Part shown: positions 6,953-14,387 of the stretch, in pieces
Layout: each line of letters opens with the position of its first letter
Numbering within the stretch: the first letter of the stretch is position 1
Assembly (NCBI GenBank): GCA_964624875.1
Contig: CAZUZA010000024.1
Coordinates: forward strand, 1-20,535
DNA length: 20,535 nucleotides
Direction: 5' to 3'
Source: Atopostipes sp964624875
GTDB taxonomy: Bacteria > Bacillota > Bacilli > Lactobacillales > Carnobacteriaceae_A
The notes under the pieces: model-generated
What the model was told of the DNA's origin: nothing
The model's database searches: none
What the model saw: only the letters and a program-made list of their open reading frames with translations
Translations under genes and position numbers: made by a program

Positions 6953-8104
6953 TTAAGCTAATACGAATTCTTCTGCTTCTTCAATTTCTGATAATTTCTT
7001 TTTACGAATAACGTTCTCTGTTTCACCATCAAAGAAGTGTGCTTTGTTCATGTTAAAGGCAACTTCAATTTGTTCGCCTGGTTGGTGGTGATCACGCGCA
7101 TCCACAACACCGATTAGTTCTGTTCCATTGAAATCAAGGTATAGAATCGATTCGGCACCTGTTAACTCAGCGACTGTAATCGTTGGTGTCATCACTGTTT
7201 CTGGTGATACCTCTAAAGCAATTTGTTCTGTATGAATATCTTCTGGACGAATTCCAAAGATGACTTCTTTCCCGTCATAACCTGCTTCATCAAGGACTTT
7301 ACGGTCTGGTTCGCTAACGACTAAGTCGATACCTAAGCCATCACTCACGCGACCATTGCTGTATGTCACTCGTAATAAGTTCATTGCCGGTGAGCCAATA
7401 AAGCTCGCTACAAAGGCGTTATTTGGTGAGTTGTAGACTTCAAATGGTGAACCAACTTGTTGGATAACACCGTGATCCATAATAACAATACGATCCGCAA
7501 GCGTCATTGCTTCCGTCTGATCATGCGTTACATAAATGGTTGTTGCGTCTAAACTATTGTGTAATTTCGAAATCTCTGCACGCATTTTCACACGTAACTT
7601 CGCATCTAAGTTGGATAGCGGCTCATCCATTAAGAAAACCTTCGGACTACGTACAACCGCACGACCTAAAGCCACACGCTGTCTTTGTCCACCAGATAAA
7701 GCTGCTGGTTTACGTTCTAATAATTCCGTTAACCCTAATAAGCCGGCTGCATTCTCAACACGTTCTTTAATTTCATCTTTTGGCATTTTACGTAGTTTTA
7801 ATCCAAAAGCCATGTTATCGAAAACGGACATATGAGGATATAAGGCGTAGTTTTGGAAAACCATTGCGATATCGCGGTCTTTAGGTGCTACATCATTTAC
7901 CATGTCGTCATCAATGTATAATTCACCTTCTGTAATTTCTTCCAGGCCAGCAATCATACGCAAAGTTGTTGTTTTCCCACAACCTGATGGGCCAACAAAT
8001 ACGATAAATTCATGGTCTTCAATCTGTAAGTCAAAGTCTTTAACCGAGTAATCTTCTGCATTGTCATAACGTTTATATAAATTATTTAAGTTTACTGTTG
8101 TCAT
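6953..8104 (-). CDS. ABC sugar importer ATPase, MsmK/UgpC type
   Basis: The 383-residue ATPase has Walker A GPSGCGKTT (38-46), Q-loop Gln84, signature LSGGQRQR (136-143), Walker B VFLMDEP (156-162) and H-loop THDQTEA (193-199). Its C-terminal OB/TOBE regulatory domain includes FGIRPEDI. This is the CUT1-family architecture that energises carbohydrate importers (MsmX in B. subtilis, MsmK in streptococci). Such ATPases are often shared by several transporters and encoded elsewhere. Here the gene lies in the same strand block as the permeases and binding protein, so it probably powers that importer and perhaps others. AAGGAG lies six bases before the ATG. It is followed directly by the acetyltransferase pair. 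Confidence 0.95.
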   Translation of the reverse strand: MTTVNLNNLYKRYDNAEDYSVKDFDLQIEDHEFIVFVGPSGCGKTTTLRMIAGLEEITEGELYIDDDMVNDVAPKDRDIAMVFQNYALYPHMSVFDNMAFGLKLRKMPKDEIKERVENAAGLLGLTELLERKPAALSGGQRQRVALGRAVVRSPKVFLMDEPLSNLDAKLRVKMRAEISKLHNSLDATTIYVTHDQTEAMTLADRIVIMDHGVIQQVGSPFEVYNSPNNAFVASFIGSPAMNLLRVTYSNGRVSDGLGIDLVVSEPDRKVLDEAGYDGKEVIFGIRPEDIHTEQIALEVSPETVMTPTITVAELTGAESILYLDFNGTELIGVVDARDHHQPGEQIEVAFNMNKAHFFDGETENVIRKKKLSEIEEAEEFVLA

Positions 8105-8129
8105 AATTGGCTCCTTATTTTTCTAGTTT

Positions 8130-9290
8130 CTATGCCTGCACGTCATATAATAAATACGGTGCGACCATTTTTTCAAACGCTTCTAATTCACTTGCACTTG
8201 TTTCAAAATAGTCTGTTAAATTGTCTTCTAAGATGTCTTTTCTTAATGTGCCATTACCAGCAAGTAAATCAAAGAATGATTTGCCACTTGGTGTTTCTTC
8301 TCTAAATGCAAATTGTTCTGGATACATTTGAGCAATATCGGAAATGAGATAGACCAAACTCTTTACAGGTTTGATGGTTTCTCGATCTGTTATATGAAGC
8401 TGCACACCATAGCACATTTCACCTTCATATTTTTGATAAGTCGGATTAAAAGACACTGGACGTGCAATAATCCCTGGTAATTTGCGCGCATTAAACTTTT
8501 GCGCAAGTTCATGACCGTTGATAAAAGGTGCGCCTGCCACTTCAAAAGGTTGGGTCGTGCCTCTTCCCTCTGATATGTTTGTCCCTTCAAATAAACAAGT
8601 GCCTGCATATAAAATGCACATATCAATACTCGTTGTGTTTGGCGAAGGTGGAATCCAAAACAAGTCGGTATCGTCAAAATACATATCGCGCGTCCAACCT
8701 TCCATTGGAATAACGGTTACTTCACATTCGTATCCAAATTCTTTGTTGTAAAGTAAAGCCAATTCACCAGTTGTGAGTCCATGACGATTCGGAATCGGAA
8801 CTAAACCAATAAATGATTTGTATTCTTTCTCGACCAAATTCCCTTCACGATGCATACCTGAGATCGGATTCGGTCGATCCAATACCAGCAGCTCAGTATC
8901 ATTTTCACCACAAGCTTCCATTACGTTAGCCATTGTATAAATATACGTATAATAACGCGAACCAATATCTTGAATATCAAAAATCATTACGTCGATTCCT
9001 GCCAACATATCGTCCGTAGGCTTACGTGTTTCACCATATAAACTATGAACAGGTAGATTCGTCAGTTCATCCGTTGCAAAACCGACTTCCTCTCCCTCTT
9101 TGGCATCGCCACGAATCCCATGTTCTGGTCCAAATAAAGCAACCAAATCAATATCTGGATGGTTAAAGAGTACATCAACTGTTGATTCTAACTGTTTATT
9201 TACTCCCGTTAAATTTGTAACCAAACCAACTTTTTTACCTTTATACTTTTCAGTATGTTTCTTTAGAAAGACATCTATACCAATTTCCAT
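8130..9290 (-). CDS. namZ: Exo-beta-N-acetylmuramidase NamZ (GH171, DUF1343)
   Basis: This 386-residue DUF1343 protein has the motifs of NamZ: GPEHGIRG (54-61), FDIQDIGSRYYTYI (104-117), LDRPNP (137-142), WIPPSPN (212-218) and EGRGTTQPFE (241-250). NamZ of B. subtilis releases MurNAc from the non-reducing end of peptidoglycan saccharides, the complement of NagZ. I place the start at ATG 9290 (MEIGIDVFLKKH), eight bases after GGAGAG. Upstream in-frame codons extend toward the deacetylase gene without a ribosome site. With this start there is no signal peptide, unlike the secreted B. subtilis enzyme, so the protein should act in the cytosol. It is flanked by the PIG-L protein gene (28-base gap) and the importer ATPase gene (25-base gap). 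Confidence 0.92.
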   Translation of the reverse strand: MEIGIDVFLKKHTEKYKGKKVGLVTNLTGVNKQLESTVDVLFNHPDIDLVALFGPEHGIRGDAKEGEEVGFATDELTNLPVHSLYGETRKPTDDMLAGIDVMIFDIQDIGSRYYTYIYTMANVMEACGENDTELLVLDRPNPISGMHREGNLVEKEYKSFIGLVPIPNRHGLTTGELALLYNKEFGYECEVTVIPMEGWTRDMYFDDTDLFWIPPSPNTTSIDMCILYAGTCLFEGTNISEGRGTTQPFEVAGAPFINGHELAQKFNARKLPGIIARPVSFNPTYQKYEGEMCYGVQLHITDRETIKPVKSLVYLISDIAQMYPEQFAFREETPSGKSFFDLLAGNGTLRKDILEDNLTDYFETSASELEAFEKMVAPYLLYDVQA

Positions 9291-9318
9291 TTTACAAACT
9301 CTCCAATACACATATTCT

Positions 9319-10032
9319 TTATAGTGATAATCCTGGAATTGCGTCAACTCGATGAACATTGCTTCCTACAGGAAACTTCAGCGTTTGAGCGTACTCTACT
9401 CGGCTTCGACAACCGTGAACTCTTCCTAAAGCCTTATAATAATCATAATAATCAAAGGAAGAAGAATTCATAACGAACCAATATTGCGAAATCGCTTCTA
9501 AATATTGTTCAAACTCATCCGAGACATCGATAAAAACGTCCGGTGTATATTCATACATATCTTCCCAGTTTTCACTATGGAAAATGCTGAAGAACTTAGG
9601 GTCTAAACCATCGATATCAAAGCCAGGCAAGCCTGCTTTTAACTGAACAGCTTCTAATATCTTAGGGCATAAAGCATGATCGGAATGCATGCTATTTACC
9701 CAGTGTGTAATGACTAAATCGGGTCGAATTGTTCGCACAATTTTTGCGACTTCATCAATAATTTCATCATCAAATCGTAACTCAGCATCTTTATAATCTA
9801 AAGTAATCGTATTTGCGCCAATAATCTCAGCTGCTTTTTTCGATTCTTCAATTTTTTGTTTTCGATATTCTTCGACTGTTACACCTGGTGGGTTTCCTTT
9901 CTCACCAGCCGTTAAAGAAAGAAATGTGACCGTATGTCCAGCGTTTGCATACTTTGCTGCAATTGCTCCTGCTTGTAGCTCACCATCTCCACAATGGGCG
10001 CCGAAAATCATTAAATGTTTTTTTTGAGGCAT
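9319..10032 (-). CDS. PIG-L/LmbE-family deacetylase-like protein with an altered AHxGDxE motif
   Basis: The 237-residue protein has the Rossmann-like PIG-L/LmbE fold. Family members are zinc-dependent amidases acting on N-acetylglucosamine-type groups (BshB, MshB, chitobiose deacetylases). The usual AHPDDE motif reads AHCGDGE (12-18): His13 and Asp16 keep the spacing of two zinc ligands, while glycine replaces the first aspartate, normally the general base. A third ligand is available in SMHSDHALC (around 114-122). TAGEKGNPPGVTVEEYRKQK is as in related Firmicute proteins. The ATG at 10032 (MPQKKHLMIFG) has AAAGGA nine bases upstream. It lies between the YesL-like gene and namZ, so a GlcNAc, MurNAc or muropeptide substrate is likely. 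Whether it deacetylates or has another role is open. Confidence 0.82.
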   Translation of the reverse strand: MPQKKHLMIFGAHCGDGELQAGAIAAKYANAGHTVTFLSLTAGEKGNPPGVTVEEYRKQKIEESKKAAEIIGANTITLDYKDAELRFDDEIIDEVAKIVRTIRPDLVITHWVNSMHSDHALCPKILEAVQLKAGLPGFDIDGLDPKFFSIFHSENWEDMYEYTPDVFIDVSDEFEQYLEAISQYWFVMNSSSFDYYDYYKALGRVHGCRSRVEYAQTLKFPVGSNVHRVDAIPGLSL

Positions 10033-10076
10033 ATCAATAGATCCTTTCATATCAATAATCATTCCATCTTAAAGCA

Positions 10077-10685
10077 TTAACTTGAATAATATGGGTAAAT
10101 GGTTGCCACACATTTATTCACCAGGTACGCGATCGCCGCGCCTCCCACAAACAGGAGTAAACCTGGGATAAAGCGGATAAAGAGATACCCAATGATTGTT
10201 GTACCAACTAATAATAAAAATGTCAGGATAGGATGACTTAAACCAATCGTTAAAGGCCATTTAATATAGTCCATAAATTTCAAATCAAAATGAACATATA
10301 GTGGGAAAAAGTACGTTATACCAATCAAAAAGAGGAGTAACAGCGCGATAATAATGTAGCCTGAGATAATGTAAGGCGCGCCTGTTTGAGTGCTTAAAAT
10401 GCCGTATGAAACGATTAAGACATATAATACACCGATAAATAAGACGCCAAAGCTATTCGCTTTAAGAAACTCTCTTTTATACGTGTCCCAAAATGTTTGT
10501 ACAACAGGGATATCTTTTTCTCCTAAAGACCATTTTCTCGTTACCGAAAACATAGCGACGGTAGCCGGCATAAACCCAAAGATACCTAAGCCTAATAGGG
10601 TACAAAGTACCCACAACGTATTGAGTAACAATATTTTTGTAAACGCAACTGAAAAATTATAATATTTGTTCACGACCGAATTCAT
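10077..10685 (-). CDS. DUF624/YesL-family membrane protein of the sugar importer operon
   Basis: This 202-residue integral membrane protein has about five hydrophobic segments. The N-terminus, MNSVVNKYYNFSVAFTKILLLNTLW without its later part, and the glycine-rich LGLGIFGFMPATVAMF stretch are typical of DUF624 (YesL). YesL proteins are encoded beside Lpl/Yte-type importers for oligosaccharides; their function is unknown and an accessory role in transport is assumed. I choose the ATG at 10685 because GGAAGG abuts the alternative ATG at 10694 and is properly spaced from the later one. It follows the second permease gene by 51 bases. Confidence 0.8.
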   Translation of the reverse strand: MNSVVNKYYNFSVAFTKILLLNTLWVLCTLLGLGIFGFMPATVAMFSVTRKWSLGEKDIPVVQTFWDTYKREFLKANSFGVLFIGVLYVLIVSYGILSTQTGAPYIISGYIIIALLLLFLIGITYFFPLYVHFDLKFMDYIKWPLTIGLSHPILTFLLLVGTTIIGYLFIRFIPGLLLFVGGAAIAYLVNKCVATIYPYYSS

Positions 10686-10736
10686 CAAACTCATCCTTCC
10701 AAATGAAGCTCTTAAAACTTCCTTTTTAAAACTTTC

Positions 10737-11633
10737 TTACTCTTTAACGGCTCCGATCATTAAGCCACGGACAAAGTATTTCTGCATTAATGGGTAAATC
10801 ATTAATAATGGTAATGACGAAACAATCATAACTGCATATTTAATTAATGAAGCGTTATTAATTTGTTCTGCAAATGAAGACGCTGACCCAATTGCTCCAC
10901 CCTGCATCATATCTGTCGACATTTCGTTTAGAACTAAAATCTGTCTTAAGATAAGTTGTAGTGGGAATAATCTCTCGTTAGAGATATAAATTAGCGCATT
11001 AAAGTACTGGTTCCACATACCGACACCATAGAATAACGCCATAACAGCAATAATTGGCATCGATAACGGCAAGACAATTTGTAAGAGCACAGTAAACTCA
11101 CTTGCCCCATCAATTTGTGCCGATTCAATTAAGGAATCTGGAATATTTGTTTCAAAATACGAACGCGCTACTAAAATCGACCATGCACCAACGATGTTTG
11201 GAATTAACATCGCCCAAACGGTGTTCACCATGCCTAAACTATCTACAACGAGATATCTTGGAATCATTCCCCCACTGAATAACATAGTGAAAACAATAAA
11301 CCATGTAATATATTTACGTCCAATAACTTCTTTTCTCGATAATGCATATGCTGCAGGAATCAAGACGAGTAAGTGGAGCACTGTACCGACTACGGTATAA
11401 AATATCGTGTTTCGATACCCTAACCAAATGGCATCATTCGAAAAAACACGTCTAAATCCTTCAAATGTAATGTCAACGGGCCATAACCATACGCGACCTG
11501 AGTTTACGGCAACAGGATCACTAATGGACGCTGCTACTACATAAATTAAGGGGTATAGAATAATCGCCGTAATCAAAAATACGAAAACCGCATTGACGAC
11601 GTCAAATTGCTTATCTGATAATCCTTTTCTCAT
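10737..11633 (-). CDS. ABC sugar importer permease, LplC/YtcP type
   Basis: This 298-residue permease has six predicted membrane helices. The cytoplasmic EAA loop that contacts the ATPase reads ESAQIDGASEFTVLLQIVLP (170-189). The protein ends with PLMQKYFVRGLMIGAVKE, the typical terminus of the MalG-side permease in the Lpl/Ytc branch of CUT1 importers. GGAGGAG lies seven bases before the ATG, and the first permease gene ends 14 bases upstream. It forms the import channel with the product of 11648-12652. The cargo is inferred from the operon to be peptidoglycan-derived saccharide; known members of this branch carry pectin-, N-glycan- or uronate-type oligosaccharides. Confidence 0.93.
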   Translation of the reverse strand: MRKGLSDKQFDVVNAVFVFLITAIILYPLIYVVAASISDPVAVNSGRVWLWPVDITFEGFRRVFSNDAIWLGYRNTIFYTVVGTVLHLLVLIPAAYALSRKEVIGRKYITWFIVFTMLFSGGMIPRYLVVDSLGMVNTVWAMLIPNIVGAWSILVARSYFETNIPDSLIESAQIDGASEFTVLLQIVLPLSMPIIAVMALFYGVGMWNQYFNALIYISNERLFPLQLILRQILVLNEMSTDMMQGGAIGSASSFAEQINNASLIKYAVMIVSSLPLLMIYPLMQKYFVRGLMIGAVKE

Positions 11634-11647
11634 AATATGACTCCTCC

Positions 11648-12652
11648 TTACCAGAGACTATTCTCACTTACTTTTTTAGATGAATAATTCGCTAGTACAA
11701 TTAAAATAATGTTAATAACTGATTCAAATAAACCAACAGCTGCCGCAAAACTATATTGTCCACCAATTAAACCCGCTTCATATACAAACGTCTGGATAAT
11801 GTCTGACGTTGGCGAGTTTAGTGAGTTTTGCATCAAGAGAACTTTTTCAAATCCTGTTGACATAAAGCTACCTAAACTTAAGATGAATAAGGTAATAATC
11901 GTTGGTAAGATAGATGGTAAGTTAATATGAATAACGCGTTGGAAACGTGTCGCTCCATCTACTTTCGCAGCTTCGTGTAATTCTGGACTGACGCCCGATA
12001 GGGCAGCTAAGTAAATAATCGTATTCCATCCTAAACCTTGCCATTGGCCTGACCATGTATAAATATGTCTAAACCAACCTGGGTCTGTTAGGAAGGATAT
12101 CGACTCGCCACCGAAAAATTGGATAATGTGATTCACAATACCTGTCGCAGGATCTAAGAATGCGATTAACATACCAACAACAACAACCACTGAAATAAAG
12201 TGTGGTGCATAAGTAATGGTTTGTGACCAACGTTTAAAACGACTATCTCTTAATTCATTCAGCATTAGTGAAAAGATAATCGGTAACGGGAATAATGCCA
12301 AACCGTAAAGACTTAACGCCAAAGTGTTCGTTAGTAAACGCTCAAAGTAATAAGAATTAAAGAATCGTTCAAAGTGCTTGATACCAACCCAAGGGCTTCC
12401 GGTAATGCCTAAGTTCGCATAGAAATCTTTAAAGGCAATTTGGACTCCGTACATCGGGATGTAGTGGAATACGATAAAATAAAGAACCGTTGGCAGTAAA
12501 AATAAATATAACGGCCAGTGTTTTTTTAGATTCTTTTTAATAAATTCAAAAGGGGTCCTTCTTGGTATTTCTTTAGCCTTATCTGTAGGGCTATCAACAA
12601 TTCCATCTATGGATACCATATTAGGTGTTTCTTCGTTTGTTGACTGATTCAT
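11648..12652 (-). CDS. ABC sugar importer permease, LplB/YteP type
   Basis: This 334-residue permease has a hydrophilic N-terminal tail of about 45 residues and then six membrane helices. The EAA loop is EAAKVDGATRFQRVIHINLP (227-246). YIPMYGVQIAFKDF after the first helix is characteristic of LplB/YteP proteins, the MalF-side partner. The start is the ATG at 12652, seven bases after AGGAGG. The gene follows the binding-protein gene but is separated from it by a hairpin terminator, so it probably gets less transcript than that gene. Confidence 0.93.
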   Translation of the reverse strand: MNQSTNEETPNMVSIDGIVDSPTDKAKEIPRRTPFEFIKKNLKKHWPLYLFLLPTVLYFIVFHYIPMYGVQIAFKDFYANLGITGSPWVGIKHFERFFNSYYFERLLTNTLALSLYGLALFPLPIIFSLMLNELRDSRFKRWSQTITYAPHFISVVVVVGMLIAFLDPATGIVNHIIQFFGGESISFLTDPGWFRHIYTWSGQWQGLGWNTIIYLAALSGVSPELHEAAKVDGATRFQRVIHINLPSILPTIITLFILSLGSFMSTGFEKVLLMQNSLNSPTSDIIQTFVYEAGLIGGQYSFAAAVGLFESVINIILIVLANYSSKKVSENSLW

Positions 12653-12668
12653 CAATTTACCTCCTATT

Positions 12669-12696
12669 AAAAAAAGGGGTTAGAATCTAACCCCTT
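12669..12696 (-). terminator. Intra-operon terminator/attenuator between binding-protein and permease genes
   Basis: AAGGGGTTAG (12674-12683) pairs perfectly with CTAACCCCTT (12687-12696) around a three-base loop. On the minus strand the hairpin is followed by seven T's. It lies 32 bases after the binding-protein stop and just before the permease ribosome site. Such hairpins commonly let the abundant binding protein be made in excess over the membrane subunits by partial termination or by protecting the upstream mRNA. Confidence 0.85.
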
Positions 12697-12728
12697 CCTT
12701 CCTCATTTAGGTTAAACAATTTCAATCT

Positions 12729-14339
12729 TTATTCAGCTGAATAACGCTCATAAGCTGCTTGTTTAACACTCATATATTCTTCTAATCCCATATCTTCAAG
12801 TGTTTTGATATAACCATCCCAGTCATCATCTAATGATAAGTCACCAGAAATGAAACGGTCACGTGATTCGTTAACGAATTTCTCGATATCTGCACCTACT
12901 GATGCTAATATATCGTTTTCGTCTGCTTCATAAGTGAACCCTGCCCAAATTTCAGGAATTTGTGGTGCAATTTTTTCTGCTGCTGCTAATGACATTTCTG
13001 CTGATTCTGAACCATTAAAGTAGTCAGCTTTGATAATTCCTTGTGTCGAACCAATCCATGGTAATTGTTTCGATAAAGCTTGTTCGAAAGTTGTTCCTTC
13101 AGGTGGATTTGCAATTGAATCAACATATTGTAATTCACCGTCTACTTCTTCATAAGTTTCACCTTCAACACCCATGTAGTAGAATTTAGAACCTTCGTCA
13201 CTATAGAAGTTATCCATCCAACGAACTGCTGCTGCTGGACTTGGGTTTTCGTTCGTAATTAAAAAGTTACCAATTGTGTTAACCATTGGTGCAACTTTTA
13301 CGTAGCTTTGATCACCATTTGGTCCTTCTAAAGCTGCCATACTATCGTATTGGCCACCAATTTCTTCACCAAATAACTCTAGTGGGTCATAGAAAATCAT
13401 TGTTGCGTATTGGTTTTCTTGTGCGTTCGCTAAGAATTGACCCCACTCAATTGTAAAGATGTTTTGATCGACTAAACCTTCAGAATACAGACGGTTTGTG
13501 TAACGTAATAAATCTCTATATTCTTCGTCATCTGCATAGAAGTTTACTTCGTTGTTTTCTTCATCAAAATCAATTGGACCATTACGAACTCCACGGTTCA
13601 TTGTTCCAAAAGAACCTGCAAAGTACGCTGTTAATTCAGATGTACTTGTAGCTCCAAATGGAATTGTATCGCCATTTCCAGCTGGGTCTAAATCTTTAAC
13701 AGCTACTAAATAGTCGTATAATTCTTCTGTTGTTTCAGGAATATCCATTCCTAATTCATCTAGCCAGTCTTGGTTAATCCAAGGGCGACTTGCAATACGT
13801 ACAGATACAAAGTCTTCTTCAATAATGGATGGCATTGAATAGATATTTCCATCAGGGAACGTAATGGCTTTACGAATCTCTGGGTTTTCATCCATTAATG
13901 CCTTTAAGTTCGGTGCGTATTCATCAATTAAATCGTTTAAAGCAACGAATACTCCTTGATCACCATAACGATAGATGTCTGTATTTGGAAATGCTGCTAA
14001 ATAATAGACATCTGGTAAGTCATTTTGCACAAGAGATAAGTTTCTTTGCTCTTCAAGTGCTTCTGTTTGAACTTGGTTCCAGTTAATATCGATATTTGTC
14101 ATTTCTTCATATTCGTTCCATAAGAAGAAGTCATTCCAGTCGTGCTCTGCGTTCATTGCACCTTTACCAACAAAGAAGTCCATTTCAACAGTTTCCTTTA
14201 CAATTGGTAATCCTTCTGCTTGTACGTTCTCAATTGCTTCTTGTGCTTCTTCTTCTGATGCGCCACCTGCTTCATTTCCAGTCCCACATGCAGCTAGTGT
14301 TAAAGCTAATGGTATGATTGTTAACCATTTTTTCTTCAT
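12729..14339 (-). CDS. Lipoprotein solute-binding protein, LplA type (CUT1 importer)
   Basis: The 536-residue precursor has a lipoprotein signal peptide: MKKKW, a hydrophobic core, then lipobox LAAC with Cys18 as the lipid-anchored residue. A short Gly/Ser/Glu-rich linker follows. The size of about 500 residues and patterns such as NEYEEMTNIDINW and the late WMDNFYSDEGSKFYYMGVEGETY are typical of the large LplA/YtcQ-type extracellular binding proteins. It should capture the substrate at the outer membrane face and deliver it to the two permeases. The surrounding genes point to muropeptides or GlcNAc/MurNAc oligosaccharides, but the ligand is not shown by the sequence. AGGAGG lies about nine bases before the ATG. 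The gene is 48 bases downstream of gcnA. Confidence 0.92.
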   Translation of the reverse strand: MKKKWLTIIPLALTLAACGTGNEAGGASEEEAQEAIENVQAEGLPIVKETVEMDFFVGKGAMNAEHDWNDFFLWNEYEEMTNIDINWNQVQTEALEEQRNLSLVQNDLPDVYYLAAFPNTDIYRYGDQGVFVALNDLIDEYAPNLKALMDENPEIRKAITFPDGNIYSMPSIIEEDFVSVRIASRPWINQDWLDELGMDIPETTEELYDYLVAVKDLDPAGNGDTIPFGATSTSELTAYFAGSFGTMNRGVRNGPIDFDEENNEVNFYADDEEYRDLLRYTNRLYSEGLVDQNIFTIEWGQFLANAQENQYATMIFYDPLELFGEEIGGQYDSMAALEGPNGDQSYVKVAPMVNTIGNFLITNENPSPAAAVRWMDNFYSDEGSKFYYMGVEGETYEEVDGELQYVDSIANPPEGTTFEQALSKQLPWIGSTQGIIKADYFNGSESAEMSLAAAEKIAPQIPEIWAGFTYEADENDILASVGADIEKFVNESRDRFISGDLSLDDDWDGYIKTLEDMGLEEYMSVKQAAYERYSAE

Positions 14340-14361
14340 CTATAAGTCCTCCTAATTTTTC

Positions 14362-14376
14362 GTAAAATGTATTTTC
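14362..14376. promoter_or_regulatory. Imperfect palindrome in the gcnA - binding-protein gene gap
   Basis: GTAAAATGTATTTTC is a near-perfect dyad (GAAAATA.ATTTTAC on the other strand). It resembles GAAATATTATTTTAC at 19009-19023 (11 of 15 positions) before nagZ. It may be a regulator site, but it is short and AT-rich, and no good promoter is seen beside it. Confidence 0.3.
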
Positions 14377-14387
14377 TAAGAATATAA

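Noticed and set aside
9291..9359. Longer namZ start overlapping the upstream gene
   Set aside because: The extension overlaps the end of the PIG-L gene and carries no family motif; GGAGAG is correctly placed for the ATG at 9290.
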